A stretch of DNA of 64,000 bases from Ghiorsea sp. (GCA_030949605.1 JAUZSH010000006.1:1-64000), one strand, 5' to 3'; positions 8,264 to 21,648 are shown, counted from the first letter of the stretch. Made by a program: numbers and translations. Notes: generated from the letters alone by a model not told the origin.

Positions 8264-9025
8264 TTAAATCAGTACATCTAACTTGAATTCAAATGGGTCA
8301 CTTTGGTCACCAAACTTGATGGTGTGTTTTCCTACTGGGAGCCTCACAATGCCATCGTTGTTACTATTATAGGTATATTCTTCATCATTAACTTCACAAG
8401 AATCACCATAGTTCACGATACGCAACATGGCCCCTCCCTCCTTGACAACATCAAGTTCAATGTGTCTTTCATTCACCCGTAAGCTGCAACCTGTGAGACG
8501 AACATCAATATGCTTAGGACTTTTAAATAATTCAGTGACGGTTAATGGTGGTCGGTAAGCACCAAACACCCAAGGTAAATGCCCAATAAGTTTAGGGCGA
8601 TTGCATAGCGATTGTTTAGCGTGATTATTCAAACCTTCAAGTTTGGCAAGTGCGATAAATGTTTCATCATTTTCATCCACTTCTTCATCAATCAATACGT
8701 TCTGAAGCCTTGTAAACAATGCAGCTAAAAGTGGTGAAAGTGCCCCGCCTGGCTTGTTTACAAGGCTAATCAGCGTACCTCGGTCAATGACTTCAACTTC
8801 ACCATCGGTTAAAGCGATGACGGTTGCTGTACGCTCTCTGGATACACCCGCAAGCCCAAGCTCGCCTACAATCTCACCTGCTTGCAGCACACTTGTGGTT
8901 ATTGATCCATCAAGTCGTTTGCGGTGAACTTCCAGCCAGCCCGATTTAATCAAATATGCAGCGGTATCTTTATCACCCTGTGCGATAATTTTTTGTCCCT
9001 CTTTAAATGTCATGATGTTTGCCAT
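8264..9025 (-). CDS. Cyclic nucleotide-binding domain protein with FHA-like C-terminus
   Basis: 253 residues, no DNA-binding helix-turn-helix seen. Residues ~5-115 form a cNMP-binding beta-roll (FKEGQKIIAQGD, then GEIVGELGLAG, then RTATVIALTDGEVEVI). The arginine in RERTATV sits where the phosphate-binding arginine lies in CRP/PKA-type sites. Residues ~160-253 are beta-rich (TGCSLRVNERHIELDV) and look like a divergent FHA-type or adhesin-like sandwich; this is my inference. It is transcribed divergently from yaeQ. It could act as a cyclic-nucleotide-responsive adaptor; no partner is visible nearby. Confidence 0.72.
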   Translation of the reverse strand: MANIMTFKEGQKIIAQGDKDTAAYLIKSGWLEVHRKRLDGSITTSVLQAGEIVGELGLAGVSRERTATVIALTDGEVEVIDRGTLISLVNKPGGALSPLLAALFTRLQNVLIDEEVDENDETFIALAKLEGLNNHAKQSLCNRPKLIGHLPWVFGAYRPPLTVTELFKSPKHIDVRLTGCSLRVNERHIELDVVKEGGAMLRIVNYGDSCEVNDEEYTYNSNNDGIVRLPVGKHTIKFGDQSDPFEFKLDVLI

Positions 9026-9138
9026 GCGTGTTACTCCAAAGTTCCGACCAGTGAAAACAACTGTATTGTTAAGTCTCAGTATGTAATAGGAATCACATCT
9101 ACCCTTGCGTGCTATAAGGTTCTAGCTTAGAAGCCCTT

Positions 9139-9678
9139 ATGGCGATTAAATCAACAATTTATAAAGCAGACGTTCAAGTATCGAATATGGACACCTATTA
9201 TTTTGAAGGACACAGCTTAACTTTGGCAAAACACCCTTCTGAACATGAGTCACGTATGATGATTCGTCTTTTGGCATTCGCCTTGAATGCTCACGAATAT
9301 ATGACGTTCACCAAAGGTTTAGGTGCAGAAGATGAACCTGATTTGTGGCAGAAAAGTTTAAGTGATGAAGTTGAAGTGTGGATTGACTTGGGGCAGCCTG
9401 ATGAAAAACGTATTCGCAAAGCATGTGGTCGCGCCAAACAAGTCATTATCTACACTTACAACTACCGCAGTGCCTTAACATGGTGGGATCAAGTGAAAAA
9501 TAAACTTTCTCGTTTTGATAATTTAAAGGTATATGCACTCACAGACGAAGCTGTATCTGCTATGAGTGAAATGGCAAAGCGAAATGTGCAATTGCAATAT
9601 ATGATTCAAGATAGTGAAATTATGGTCAGTGATGGTCAAGCATCGACCACCTTTGAATTAACCAAACTTACGTCCTAA
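9139..9678 (+). CDS. yaeQ: YaeQ family protein
   Basis: 179-residue YaeQ-family protein with a restriction-endonuclease-like fold. It begins [18 protein letters not shown], followed by the conserved [20 protein letters not shown] block and the later [12 protein letters not shown] block. The family has been linked to suppression of transcription-elongation defects, but its biochemistry is unclear. The stop overlaps the stop of the convergent aminopeptidase gene by 4 bp. Confidence 0.88.
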   Translation: MAIKSTIYKADVQVSNMDTYYFEGHSLTLAKHPSEHESRMMIRLLAFALNAHEYMTFTKGLGAEDEPDLWQKSLSDEVEVWIDLGQPDEKRIRKACGRAKQVIIYTYNYRSALTWWDQVKNKLSRFDNLKVYALTDEAVSAMSEMAKRNVQLQYMIQDSEIMVSDGQASTTFELTKLTS

Positions 9679-10952
9679 CTTGAAAAGTATTGCTGTAATA
9701 CCTGATACAAATAAGCAGCATCCTTTGTGCCTGCTAGCTCACGAATCGAGTGCATGGCAAAGGTCGGCACACCCACATCCACGGTACGTACACCAAGATT
9801 GTTCGCCGTAATCGGACCAATGGTGCTGCCACAACCCATATCCGAACGCACCACAAATGATTGCACTGGCACATCAGCGTTAGCACACCATTGTTTAAAC
9901 ATGGCAGACGTTTCGCTGTTGCTGGCATAGCGTTGGTTGGCATTGATTTTAATCACAGGACCATCATTGATAATTGGGCCATGGTTGGCATCATGTTTAT
10001 CAGAAAAATTGGGGTGAACAGCATGGGCATTGTCCACAGAAATCATCATGCTGGATGCCATCAAACGTGCAAAAACCTCGTGGTTCCCTGTTAAGCGTTG
10101 CAGAACCGTTTCTAAGAAGTTGCCTTGCGCCCCAGCCGCCGACACACTGCCCACTTCTTCATGGTCATTGCAGACAAGCAAGGTATTTTGTCTGTTTTTA
10201 TCGTGAATCAAAGCCATCAACCCCGTATAACAACTGAGCAAATTATCCAAACGTGCACTGGCAATAAAGTCATCATTTAAACCCACAATAGCAGGCGGCT
10301 GCACATCATAAAAGCTTAATTCATAGTCCAACACAGATGCTGCTTTGAATGATTTCTTGTTTAATAATTCAAGCAACAAATCATTCAAACTTATTTTGTC
10401 TTCAGATACCCGCATCAATACAGGCGGCAAATGCTGTTGTTTATTGATGCTGCGCTTATCATTGGCTTCGCGGTCAAGATGAATGGCAAGGCTTGGAATC
10501 ACCGCAATGGCTTTTTTCCAATCCACCAACTGATGTGCAATATGCTCATGTTCATCCACATAACTCACCCGACCAGCCAGCGACAAATCGCGATCAAACC
10601 AAGGGTTGAGCAACACCCCTCCATATACTTCAACACCCAACTGCAAATAGCCTTGGCGCACCAATTCAGGGTTGGGTTTAACCTTCAAACACGGGCTATC
10701 GGTATGCGCCCCCACCATGCGAATCCCCTGCTCCAGCAATGGCTGCATAATGTCAAAAGCAACAATAGACGAATCATTGCGGGTGACAAAGTAACGCCCT
10801 TCCACCCGCTTCTCCTGCACAAACCACTGATCTTTCTCATCCAAACGCTGAAAACCCGCACTTTCAAGTACAGAAACCATATTCTGTACTGCATGAAAAG
10901 GCGTGGGTGATTGTTGAATGAAACTCAGCAAACCTTCAATAAACATTTTCAT
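9675..10952 (-). CDS. apeB: M18-family aminopeptidase
   Basis: Zinc aminopeptidase of the M18 (aspartyl aminopeptidase/DNPEP) family, 425 residues, cytoplasmic. The first metal histidine lies in [16 protein letters not shown] near residue 80, the catalytic/metal acids in NDHEEVGS near 263, and the last histidine in FAMHSIRE near 399. The N-terminal [15 protein letters not shown] is family-typical. It lies 5 bp downstream of prfC on the same strand, so they may form one transcript. Confidence 0.9.
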   Translation of the reverse strand: MKMFIEGLLSFIQQSPTPFHAVQNMVSVLESAGFQRLDEKDQWFVQEKRVEGRYFVTRNDSSIVAFDIMQPLLEQGIRMVGAHTDSPCLKVKPNPELVRQGYLQLGVEVYGGVLLNPWFDRDLSLAGRVSYVDEHEHIAHQLVDWKKAIAVIPSLAIHLDREANDKRSINKQQHLPPVLMRVSEDKISLNDLLLELLNKKSFKAASVLDYELSFYDVQPPAIVGLNDDFIASARLDNLLSCYTGLMALIHDKNRQNTLLVCNDHEEVGSVSAAGAQGNFLETVLQRLTGNHEVFARLMASSMMISVDNAHAVHPNFSDKHDANHGPIINDGPVIKINANQRYASNSETSAMFKQWCANADVPVQSFVVRSDMGCGSTIGPITANNLGVRTVDVGVPTFAMHSIRELAGTKDAAYLYQVLQQYFSS

Positions 10953-10957
10953 TGGCT

Positions 10958-12547
10958 TTAAATTTGCTCGCGTGTTTTATGGAAAGTTATCTCAGGGTGT
11001 TGCTCTTCCGTATAGCTCAATTTCCAAGCTGACGGTGCAAGATAAGTTAAGAATCCATCACCATCTTCAGCAAGATTGGCATCAAAAGTCTTCTTAAAGG
11101 CTGCAAGATTTTTATCATCATCGCAAGTCACCCAACGAGCGACTTTAAAATCAGTGCCAACATAGTCTGCATCCACTTTGTATTCAGTTTTAAGCCTAGC
11201 CACAGTGACTTCAAATTGAAGCACACCCACAGCACCTAAGATATAATCACCCCCTAAGAATGTACGGAAAACTTGTACTGCACCTTCTTCCGACAGCTGA
11301 ATCAAACCTTTATGCAACTGCTTACGTTTTAGTGGGTCATTCAAACGAATACGGCGAAACATTTCAGGCGCAAAATTGGGTACACCTGTAAATTTAAGTG
11401 CTTCTTTGGTTGTAAAGGTATCACCAATGCGAATTGTACCATGATTGTGAATACCAATGATGTCACCCGCATACGCTTCTTCCACATGCGCTCTATCTTG
11501 CGCCATGAAAATAGTTGCATTAGGAATTTTAATATCTTTACCCAAGCGATGATGACGAACTGTCATACCCTTGCTATATTTACCTGAACACAACCTAAAA
11601 AATGCAATCCTATCCCTATGTTGTGGATCCATATTAGCCTGTATTTTAAAACAAAAGGCGGAAAAGTCTTTTTCAGTAGGGTCAACCACACGTTCTACAG
11701 CTTCACGTGGCTGTGGAGATGGAGAAAATTCAACAAAGGCATCCAACAATTCACGCACACCAAAATTATTAATCGCAGAGCCAAAAAATACGGGCGTTTG
11801 ACTTCCCTTTAAGAACTCTTCCAAATCAAATGGGTTGGCAGCTCCCTCCAGTAATTCAACTTCTTCCCTGAGTTCATCGGCTTGTGAACCAAGTAGCTCA
11901 TCCAACTGAGGATCATCCAAGTTATCAATGGCAATCGCATCTGCAATATCATCGCTACCAGGCATAAACAAATGTAGTTGTTTTTTGTACAGATTATAAA
12001 CACCCTTAAAAGCTTTGCCCATACCAATGGGCCAAGAAAGTGGCGCACATTCAATTTGCAGCTTTTCTTCAATATCTGCAAGCAAATCCAAAGGCTCAAG
12101 CCCTTCCCTATCGAGCTTGTTGATAAAAGTGATGATGGGGGTATTTCGCATACGGCATACTTCCATCAATTTGAGTGTTTGCCCTTCCACGCCTTTACCC
12201 GAATCAATCACCATCATGGCGGAGTCCACTGCCGTGAGTACGCGATAAGTATCTTCGGAGAAATCTTGATGACCTGGTGTGTCGAGCAGGTTAATTTCGT
12301 AGTCTTGACCTGCCACAGCATAGTTAAACTTCATCACTGATGAGGCTACAGAAATACCACGTTCTTGCTCAATTTTCATCCAATCGGATGTGGCATGGCG
12401 GTCAGTTTTACGCGACTTCACAGCACCCGCCATCTGAATAGCACCACCAAAAAGTAGTAACTTTTCAGTTAACGTGGTTTTACCCGCATCAGGATGTGAA
12501 ATAATGCCAAATGTACGGCGTTTTAAAACTTCTTTTGCAAAACTCAT
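10958..12547 (-). CDS. prfC: Peptide chain release factor 3
   Basis: GTPase that recycles RF1 and RF2 after termination. G-domain motifs are all present: [15 protein letters not shown] (G1), [14 protein letters not shown] (G3) and NKLDREG (G4). With the ATG at 12547 ([11 protein letters not shown]) the protein has 529 residues, the E. coli length. An in-frame start 18 bp upstream exists, but the GAGGT just ahead of 12547 supports the shorter form. Confidence 0.95.
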   Translation of the reverse strand: MSFAKEVLKRRTFGIISHPDAGKTTLTEKLLLFGGAIQMAGAVKSRKTDRHATSDWMKIEQERGISVASSVMKFNYAVAGQDYEINLLDTPGHQDFSEDTYRVLTAVDSAMMVIDSGKGVEGQTLKLMEVCRMRNTPIITFINKLDREGLEPLDLLADIEEKLQIECAPLSWPIGMGKAFKGVYNLYKKQLHLFMPGSDDIADAIAIDNLDDPQLDELLGSQADELREEVELLEGAANPFDLEEFLKGSQTPVFFGSAINNFGVRELLDAFVEFSPSPQPREAVERVVDPTEKDFSAFCFKIQANMDPQHRDRIAFFRLCSGKYSKGMTVRHHRLGKDIKIPNATIFMAQDRAHVEEAYAGDIIGIHNHGTIRIGDTFTTKEALKFTGVPNFAPEMFRRIRLNDPLKRKQLHKGLIQLSEEGAVQVFRTFLGGDYILGAVGVLQFEVTVARLKTEYKVDADYVGTDFKVARWVTCDDDKNLAAFKKTFDANLAEDGDGFLTYLAPSAWKLSYTEEQHPEITFHKTREQI

Positions 12548-12611
12548 GGATACCTCATCAATCAAAGAAATGGAACTATAACAACTCTATTTTTTTCGGC
12601 ATGAGTTAATG

Positions 12612-13751
12612 TTAAATAGAAGGTGAATGAAGTTTACCTAAACTTTTTTTCATATTTTTAAATGATAAGTTTCCATATTTATTGACCACAAAAAATAACC
12701 ATAAAGCAATCACCATATAACCAACCTCAATCGCCCATGTTGACCACCAAGGTAAAATATCCAAACCAATTTTTCTATGTGTGACCAACTGAATTTGTTC
12801 AATCATCGCCAAAACAAGCAAAGCCAAAACAAATGACCCGCCTTTGCTTGATCGTTTGGCTTGCAAACTCAAAGGAATCGCGAGAAAAAACAAGATGATA
12901 ATTGAAATCGAAGGAATCCAGCGCCTTTGCCACTCTGCAAGACTACGCGGATGAGTATCTTCCTGAAGATGTTGGTATAATCTTTTAGCATCCATATATG
13001 CAACATCAGATTCAGGTTTCATGGTGGTAAACCCATGTTCAAATACCAAGGGAACTTGTAGACGGTATGCTTCAAATCTTGTTAAGTTAAGTTTATCTTT
13101 TGCCCCCGTTAACTGGTGACCATCTTGTAGTTGAATAAGTAATCCAATGTCAGATGTACTTATATTGGCCTGATTGGCAAAATACAAAATAGGGTTTTGA
13201 CTATCATCACGTTCATCGGCAATCAGAACCTTGATATATGTACCATCACTTTTCTGACCTTCTGAGTAAAAGGTCATACCTTCAACATCTGAAAATTGTT
13301 GTGGTACAAAGTTAGGTAATGCACGTATCGCTGAAAGTTGGGCAATCGTATTGTACATGTTCATTTTACTGGCAGGTATCGTTACCATATTCATCCATAA
13401 TAAAACTAAACTCAATAATATACCCGCCAGTAAAACGGGTCTGAAAATATTAAACAATGAAAGGCCACCTGCATAAAATGCATCGAGTTCTGAATTATTT
13501 TGCAGGTGTTTGACCAAACGATATAAAGCAAAAAAGTAGGAAACAGGGATAACCAATAACAATGTCGTGGGAATGAGGTGGGAAAAAAGTTGTAATGCTA
13601 GTGATAGCGGAACATCATTCTCAATCAATCGAGGCAACCAAAATAATACTTTTTGCAGCATGAAAACTGTTGACACAAGCAACAAAATGCCTACGAAAGG
13701 AATCAACCAATTCTTAAAAATATACTTTGATAAACAGCTGAATGGAAACAT
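12612..13751 (-). CDS. LptF/LptG-family lipopolysaccharide export permease
   Basis: Inner-membrane permease of the YjgP/YjgQ family, 379 residues. Three N-terminal hydrophobic segments (about residues 12-35, 52-75, 97-118) and three C-terminal ones (about 273-292, 305-322, 335-357) flank a periplasmic beta-rich domain, the LptF/G topology. Together with LptB2C such proteins extract LPS and pass it to the bridge to the outer membrane. Only one paralogue lies here, so LptF versus LptG is not decided. It lies 39 bp downstream of cysS on the same strand. Confidence 0.85.
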   Translation of the reverse strand: MFPFSCLSKYIFKNWLIPFVGILLLVSTVFMLQKVLFWLPRLIENDVPLSLALQLFSHLIPTTLLLVIPVSYFFALYRLVKHLQNNSELDAFYAGGLSLFNIFRPVLLAGILLSLVLLWMNMVTIPASKMNMYNTIAQLSAIRALPNFVPQQFSDVEGMTFYSEGQKSDGTYIKVLIADERDDSQNPILYFANQANISTSDIGLLIQLQDGHQLTGAKDKLNLTRFEAYRLQVPLVFEHGFTTMKPESDVAYMDAKRLYQHLQEDTHPRSLAEWQRRWIPSISIIILFFLAIPLSLQAKRSSKGGSFVLALLVLAMIEQIQLVTHRKIGLDILPWWSTWAIEVGYMVIALWLFFVVNKYGNLSFKNMKKSLGKLHSPSI

Positions 13752-13790
13752 ACATTTACCTGCTTTGTTCTATATTTTTATATGCCTGAT

Positions 13791-15140
13791 TTACGCTTTT
13801 TTCCACCGTGTACCCTCAGATGTATCCTCAAGCACAATACCTTGGGCTAACAATTCATCACGAATCCCATCAGCTTTGGCATAGTCTTTTTCTAATTTTG
13901 CAGCATCCCTAGCTTGCACCAACGCATCAATATCTGATGTGTCTTCAGCTACACCTTGAAACCAAACATCAGCATTATGGTTCAGCAAGTTGAATGCTGC
14001 TAACATAGCAAAAAACTCACCGCGCAGCGTTTCATCATGGATTTTGTTTAATGCTCTGCATGTTTCAAACAACACAGCCATAGCTTCTGCAGTGTTAAAG
14101 TCATCATTCATGGCATCAACAAAACGCTGCGGAAGTTTACCCATGCTTGTATCTTCTAGTTTTCGTTTGCTTTCATACAATCTATCCAAACCTTTCTTGG
14201 CATCATCCAAGGCGGCATCGGAATAGTCCAAAGGTGAGCGATAATGGGTGCTAAGAATAAACATGCGCAGCACTTCAGGGTCATATTTCTCAAGCACTTC
14301 AACAATGGTAAAGAAATTACCCAAAGACTTAGACATTTTCTCAGCATTGATGTTCACAAACCCATTGTGCAACCAATACTTAGCAAACTTCCCACCATTA
14401 GCAGCTCTGGCTTGGGCAATTTCATTTTCATGGTGTGGAAACTTCAAATCCATGCCGCCACCGTGAATATCAAAGGTTGCCCCCAAATGTTTACAGCTCA
14501 TGGCAGAACATTCGATATGCCAACCTGGGCGACCCTTGCCCCACGGTGAACCCCATGAAGGTTCATCAGGTTTAGCTTGTTTCCACAGCACAAAATCCAG
14601 TGGGTCGCGTTTAAGATGGTCAACATCCACCCTGCTTCCCGACTCCAAGTCATCAATATTCTTACCTGATAACTGCCCGTATTCATCAAACTTACGCACC
14701 GCATACAACACATCACCTGAATCACATACATACGCAAACCCTTTTTCAATCAAGGCTTCAATCATGGCAATCATTTCGGGCATGTGCTTGGTCGCCCTTG
14801 GCTCTAACGATGGACGAAGGCAACCCAAAGCATCCATATCCTTATGAAAGGCATCAATCATGGATTGGGTGAGTTCATCAATATCCACTTTGGCAAGCTT
14901 GGCGCGTTGGATGATTTTATCGTCCACATCGGTGAAGTTGCGTACATAACTGACATCATAACCTGATGCTTGTAACCAACGGTAGATGGTATCAAACACC
15001 ACCATCACTCTAGCGTGACCCACATGACATTGATCGTAAACAGTCACACCACAGACATACATACCCACTTTGCCTTGTAGCAAAGGTTTAAAGATTTCTT
15101 TTTTTCGTGTTAATGAGTTGTAAACTTGTAAATCAGACAT
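13791..15140 (-). CDS. cysS: Cysteinyl-tRNA synthetase
   Basis: Class I aminoacyl-tRNA synthetase, 449 residues from the ATG at 15140 (MSDLQVYNSL). The HIGH motif reads HVGHAR near residue 38 and KMSKS lies in EKMSKSLGNF near residue 265. The zinc ligands include the cysteine in MYVCGVTVYD and the GWHIECSAM block. An in-frame ATG 18 bp upstream (MCWIYW) lies deep inside gltX and is less likely. The start overlaps the gltX end by 8 bp. Confidence 0.95.
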   Translation of the reverse strand: MSDLQVYNSLTRKKEIFKPLLQGKVGMYVCGVTVYDQCHVGHARVMVVFDTIYRWLQASGYDVSYVRNFTDVDDKIIQRAKLAKVDIDELTQSMIDAFHKDMDALGCLRPSLEPRATKHMPEMIAMIEALIEKGFAYVCDSGDVLYAVRKFDEYGQLSGKNIDDLESGSRVDVDHLKRDPLDFVLWKQAKPDEPSWGSPWGKGRPGWHIECSAMSCKHLGATFDIHGGGMDLKFPHHENEIAQARAANGGKFAKYWLHNGFVNINAEKMSKSLGNFFTIVEVLEKYDPEVLRMFILSTHYRSPLDYSDAALDDAKKGLDRLYESKRKLEDTSMGKLPQRFVDAMNDDFNTAEAMAVLFETCRALNKIHDETLRGEFFAMLAAFNLLNHNADVWFQGVAEDTSDIDALVQARDAAKLEKDYAKADGIRDELLAQGIVLEDTSEGTRWKKA

Positions 15141-16536
15141 CCAATAAATCCAACACATGTTTTAAGCGTGCTTGTACACCCGATTCACCTAAAAACACCA
15201 CAACCTTACTCATTTCAGGACCATGTACCTGCCCTGTCAGCGCAATACGCAACGGCATAAACAACGCTTTGCCTTTAGCACCTGAAGCTTCTTTCAGTGC
15301 AGTTGTCCAAGCTTTCCAGTCTGTGCCACCTGTTGCTTTGGCGGTGTTCAAGGCATGTTCAACAAAGGAACGCCCGGCTTCTTTTAATACTGTGATATTT
15401 TCATCTGAAATGGTTTCAGAGGCATTCAATAAACGTTTAAAATTCAACACATCTTCAACCCGAGTCAGGTTGCCACCCACAATTTCTGCCAATGCCAAAG
15501 CTTGTTTGTTATCAATGCTTATATCATGTTTGGCTAAAACTTCGCCTAATAAAAGTGCAAGTTCTGCGGCAGGTTTATTGTATAAATATTTGGTATGCCA
15601 GCGCCACATTTCTTCATTGGACCAGCGCACAGAAGATGTCGATAAATGTTCAATATCGGTATGTTCTAAAAGTGCTTCAATAGATAAAGCATCTTCTGGA
15701 ATATTCGGGTGACCCAAGCGCACCATGGCTTGCTGTAAAGCTTCGGGAAACAAACCTTCAGCCCTTAAATCCGCAACACTGTGGCTACCTGTGCGTTTGG
15801 AAAGTTTTGCACCATCCTCACCCAACAAAAGCCCATGATGCAAACATACAGGCGCTGTATAACCCAGCGATTCCAACATCCATACTTGGTATGCCGAGTT
15901 GGTCAAATGGTCATCGCCACGCAACACATGGCTAATCCCATCCACAGCATCATCAATGGCATTGGGTAGCAAGAAAGTAAATGTACCGTCGGAGCGTACC
16001 ACCACAGGGTCATCCAAATCTTTACGCAAGAACACCACATTATCGCGCAATAAATCAGGTACAGTCACTTCACCACTATCGGCATGAACTGCCAAACGCC
16101 AAGTGTGGGTTTCACCTGCATCTAGCTTGCTTTGACGCTCATCATTGGATAGCTGGCGGCAGCGTCCATTATAACGCGGCGGCAAACCACGCGATGTCGC
16201 AAGCTTTCTATCCAAATTCAATTGACTTTCTGAACAAAAACAAGGATACGCAAGGTTTACTTCAGCTAATTTATCAAGAGAATCTTGGTGTTGTGCTGCA
16301 TGTTTGGATTGAAATAGAGGCTCATCATCCCACTGTAAACCTAACCACAACATGTCTTCTTGAAGTGCATCAATGTATTGTTGTTCAGAACGGCTCTGGT
16401 CGGTATCTTCAAAACGAAGCAAAAACTTACCACCCATTTTACGGGCAAACATCCAATTTAACATCGCAGTACGCACATTACCCAAGTGCATAAGACCTGT
16501 GGGTGATGGTGCAAATCGTGTGACTACCTTATTCAT
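15133..16536 (-). CDS. gltX: Glutamyl-tRNA synthetase
   Basis: Class I synthetase, 467 residues. It begins NKVVTRFAPSPTGLMHLGNVRTA, where HLGN is the HIGH motif, and carries KLSKRTGS as the KMSKS equivalent near residue 244. A cysteine-bearing stretch CFCSESQLNLD near residue 100 matches the zinc region seen in many bacterial enzymes. It is upstream of and overlaps cysS, an arrangement that suggests joint transcription. Confidence 0.95.
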   Translation of the reverse strand: MNKVVTRFAPSPTGLMHLGNVRTAMLNWMFARKMGGKFLLRFEDTDQSRSEQQYIDALQEDMLWLGLQWDDEPLFQSKHAAQHQDSLDKLAEVNLAYPCFCSESQLNLDRKLATSRGLPPRYNGRCRQLSNDERQSKLDAGETHTWRLAVHADSGEVTVPDLLRDNVVFLRKDLDDPVVVRSDGTFTFLLPNAIDDAVDGISHVLRGDDHLTNSAYQVWMLESLGYTAPVCLHHGLLLGEDGAKLSKRTGSHSVADLRAEGLFPEALQQAMVRLGHPNIPEDALSIEALLEHTDIEHLSTSSVRWSNEEMWRWHTKYLYNKPAAELALLLGEVLAKHDISIDNKQALALAEIVGGNLTRVEDVLNFKRLLNASETISDENITVLKEAGRSFVEHALNTAKATGGTDWKAWTTALKEASGAKGKALFMPLRIALTGQVHGPEMSKVVVFLGESGVQARLKHVLDLLDV

Positions 16537-16561
16537 TTTTTATATCCTCTTGCTTTGTTTC

Positions 16562-16852
16562 TTAACGTTTTGGCATAATAATCATGGTTTCATCAGGGTA
16601 AACATACCCCAACTCTTGGCGAATCAAAAACTCTAAAGCTTCGGGTTCTTCGCGCAAACGGATGATTTCTTTTTGTAGGCGCACTTTTTCTATCTGCAAG
16701 CTTTTAATATCTTTTTGCAGTTGTAACATGGTTTCTTTTTCCTGCTGAAAAACAAAATACCCATGTTCGGAAAACGTTAGGTCCCAAAACATGAGTATAG
16801 TGATAATCAAACCAAAACTGTAAAACAGCCATTGACGCAGCCGTTTCATCAA
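16562..16852 (-). CDS. ftsB: Cell division protein FtsB (septum formation initiator family)
   Basis: 96-residue bitopic inner-membrane protein. A short cytoplasmic N-terminus (MMKRLRQW) is followed by one membrane segment (about residues 8-28) and then a coiled coil (about 35-72, heptads with EKETMLQLQKDIKSLQIEK). A C-terminal block contains EALEFLIRQELGYVYPDE, as in FtsB/DivIC. It links FtsL and FtsQ in the divisome. Position directly after enolase is the usual proteobacterial arrangement. The second Met is an alternative start. Confidence 0.9.
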   Translation of the reverse strand: MMKRLRQWLFYSFGLIITILMFWDLTFSEHGYFVFQQEKETMLQLQKDIKSLQIEKVRLQKEIIRLREEPEALEFLIRQELGYVYPDETMIIMPKR

Positions 16853-16867
16853 AAGATTAATCAGACA

Positions 16868-18148
16868 TTAACCTCTTGAAAATGCAGACATACCTGCATA
16901 TTTAGCGCGGCTTCCAAGCTCTTCTTCAATGCGAAGAAGTTGATTGTATTTCGCCATTCTATCTGAACGAGAAACTGAACCCGTTTTAATCTGACCACAA
17001 GATAGTGCTACGGCCAAATCAGCAATCGTCGTATCCTCAGTTTCACCTGAACGGTGCGACATCATGGAGCGATAACCTGCATCATGTGCCATGGTTACGG
17101 CAGCAATGGTTTCAGTTAATGTACCAATTTGATTAACTTTGACCAACAAAGCATTGGCAACATTGGTATCAATGCCCTGCTTTAAAACTTCAGGATTGGT
17201 AACAAACAAATCATCGCCCACCAACTGAACTTTATCACCAATACGCTCAGTTAGGATTTTCCAGCCATCCCAATCATTTTCATCCAAACCATCTTCCACA
17301 GATACAATCGGATATTGATCACATAGTTTTTCGATGAAATCGACCATGGCTTCAGAGTCAAGCTTGCGACCACCCTCACCATCCAGTACATACATACCAT
17401 CTTTATAAAACTCAGATGCTGCCATATCCGTGCAAAGCACTATATCAGAGCCTGCTTTTAGCCCCACTTTTTCAATGGCTTCAAGAATAACGGTGATACC
17501 TTCTTCATTGGAACCAAGGTTAGGTGCAAACCCACCTTCATCTCCAACTGCCGTAATATGACCACCTTTTTGCAACACTGACTTTAAGGCGTGAAAGACT
17601 TCTGCACCCATATCCATCGCTTCAGTAAAGCTTGAAGCACCTGCAGGTGCAATCATATATTCTTGAAAATCAATACTATTGTCTGCGTGAGAACCACCAT
17701 TAATGACATTCATACATGGCACAGGCATCAACACTGCATCTTCGCCACCGATATATTGAAACAATGACACGTCATCTTCTGTAGCTTGTGCTTTGGCAGC
17801 AGCCATAGACACGCCTAAAATAGCATTCGCACCTAAACGTGCTTTGTTGGATGTGCCATCGAGTTCAATCAATGTATGATCCAAACCACGTTGATTCGCA
17901 GCATCCAAACCAACAACTGTTTTGGCAATTTCACCATTCACATAAGCAACAGCATTGCGAACACCTTTGCCACCCAAGCGTGAGCCACCATCTCTAAGTT
18001 CAACGGCTTCGCGTTGACCCGTTGATGCACCACTTGGCACAGCAGCGCGACCAAACGCACCCGATTCCAGACGAATATCAACCTCTACGGTTGGATTACC
18101 GCGCGAATCAAAAATTTCACGCCCTTTGATACTTACAATTTTACTCAC
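16868..18148 (-). CDS. eno: Enolase
   Basis: Glycolytic 2-phosphoglycerate dehydratase, 426 residues, also a degradosome component in many proteobacteria. The N-terminus [21 protein letters not shown], the catalytic-loop block SGASTG, the metal-binding [10 protein letters not shown] and the signature [14 protein letters not shown] are all visible. It lies downstream of kdsA and upstream of ftsB. Confidence 0.97.
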   Translation of the reverse strand: MSKIVSIKGREIFDSRGNPTVEVDIRLESGAFGRAAVPSGASTGQREAVELRDGGSRLGGKGVRNAVAYVNGEIAKTVVGLDAANQRGLDHTLIELDGTSNKARLGANAILGVSMAAAKAQATEDDVSLFQYIGGEDAVLMPVPCMNVINGGSHADNSIDFQEYMIAPAGASSFTEAMDMGAEVFHALKSVLQKGGHITAVGDEGGFAPNLGSNEEGITVILEAIEKVGLKAGSDIVLCTDMAASEFYKDGMYVLDGEGGRKLDSEAMVDFIEKLCDQYPIVSVEDGLDENDWDGWKILTERIGDKVQLVGDDLFVTNPEVLKQGIDTNVANALLVKVNQIGTLTETIAAVTMAHDAGYRSMMSHRSGETEDTTIADLAVALSCGQIKTGSVSRSDRMAKYNQLLRIEEELGSRAKYAGMSAFSRG

Positions 18149-18195
18149 TTCTTTCTCCTGATCAGCCCCATTGCTGACATCTTACTTTTTATATT

Positions 18196-20762
<2,567 letters not shown>

Positions 20763-20861
20763 CTACATTTCATTGCCACGAAAAGTTGAATTTTCGTATT
20801 CTCATGCACCTGCGTCGTAATGACAGCCTTTGGATATCATGCACAACATATCAGTTTGTCA

Positions 20862-21096
20862 GGCAGAAATTATGATTGAGGAAGTGCGACTCAAGGTGAA
20901 GGCGTAATCCTGAGAAAGCACCCTGGGGTGTCAGTCGCGCATGCATGATGATGCTTTTCATGCGGGGCTAAAGCCCCACTTCCTATATTGAGATTGCTGT
21001 ATTACCGTTCATTTTAACGAATGAAGGTAAAACTGAAATCTACGCGCTACAAATGAGAATGGTGTCATTCTTTCTCAACAAAGTGCGTAACATCAT
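20862..21096. repeat. Dispersed repeat copy A (~235 bp), inverted relative to 32659-32894
   Basis: This stretch is a near match to the reverse complement of 32659-32894, differing at scattered positions and small indels. It includes a palindrome of the form GGGGCTAAAGCCCC (20964-20977). Its right end reads GCGTAACATCAT where the other copy begins CTGATG. The left end lacks the matching terminus, so this copy is truncated or decayed. It accounts for most of the 540-bp gap between pyrG and the tRNAs; the remaining bases show no gene. Confidence 0.85.
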
Positions 21097-21187
21097 GTAT
21101 TTCCCCACCCAAGGTTCATGCATGGCACAGTTTCCCCATATAATAATACGTCATTTTTGACATCAACACTACAATGAAAATAAACGC

Positions 21188-21215
21188 TTGACGCTTGAAA
21201 TACCAACGCTAAAGT
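21188..21215 (+). promoter_or_regulatory. Predicted sigma-70 promoter for the tRNA cluster
   Basis: TTGACG at 21188-21193 and TAAAGT at 21210-21215 are separated by 16 bp, about 15 bp before the first tRNA. The bases after the -10 box (TCGCC) are GC-rich, as in stringently controlled stable-RNA promoters. Matches are 5/6 and 4/6 to consensus. Confidence 0.45.
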
Positions 21216-21229
21216 TCGCCTCGTTCAAC

Positions 21230-21305
21230 GCGGGTATAGCTCATTTGGTAGAGCGCGACCTTGCCAAGGTCGAGGTGACCAGTTCGAGCCTGGTTACCCG
21301 CTCCA
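21230..21305 (+). tRNA. tRNA-Gly (GCC)
   Basis: 76-nt cloverleaf beginning GCGGGTATAGCTCA and ending with encoded CCA (GCTCCA). The anticodon loop CTTGCCAAG gives GCC, and the T arm carries GTTCGAGCC. First of three tRNAs in the order found in the E. coli glyW-cysT-leuZ cluster. Confidence 0.96.
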
Positions 21306-21403
21306 TTTTGTTTGAACTTGTAAAAGGGGTTTGATTGTCTTCGGGCTCAAGCTCCTTTTTTGTTTTATTGCTTTGTAATACTACCAGGTTACAAGGCTTG
21401 TTT

Positions 21404-21478
21404 GGCAGGGTGGCTCAGTGGTACGGCGGGGGATTGCAAATCCCTTATTCGCGAGTTCGATTCTCGCCCCTGCCTCCA
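21404..21478 (+). tRNA. tRNA-Cys (GCA)
   Basis: 75-nt cloverleaf beginning GGCAGGGTGGCTCAG and ending CCTGCCTCCA with encoded CCA. The anticodon loop ATTGCAAAT gives GCA, and the T arm has GTTCGATTC. The ~98-bp spacer from tRNA-Gly is long but shows no other gene. Confidence 0.96.
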
Positions 21479-21517
21479 ATTTCAACCTTAGCTATATGGC
21501 TAATGTTGTTGATGCAT

Positions 21518-21604
21518 GCCGGGATGGCGGAACTGGTAGACGCAGGGGACTTAAAATCCCCCGGTGGTGACACTGTGCCGGTTCGACTCCGGCTCTCGGT
21601 ACCA
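21518..21604 (+). tRNA. tRNA-Leu (UAA)
   Basis: 87-nt class II tRNA with a long variable arm. It begins GCCGGGATGGCGG and ends CTCTCGGTACCA. The anticodon loop CTTAAAA gives UAA, and the T arm has GGTTCGACTCC. It is followed 9 bp later by a terminator and then by the hsd operon. Confidence 0.96.
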
Positions 21605-21613
21605 TTAAAAGAT

Positions 21614-21648
21614 AAAGCCAGTAATCACTACAATTACTGGCTTTTTTT
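21614..21648 (+). terminator. Rho-independent terminator of the tRNA cluster
   Basis: AAAGCCAGTAAT (21614-21625) pairs perfectly with ATTACTGGCTTT (21633-21644) across a 7-base loop, and the right arm runs into a tract of T residues to 21648. Confidence 0.9.
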
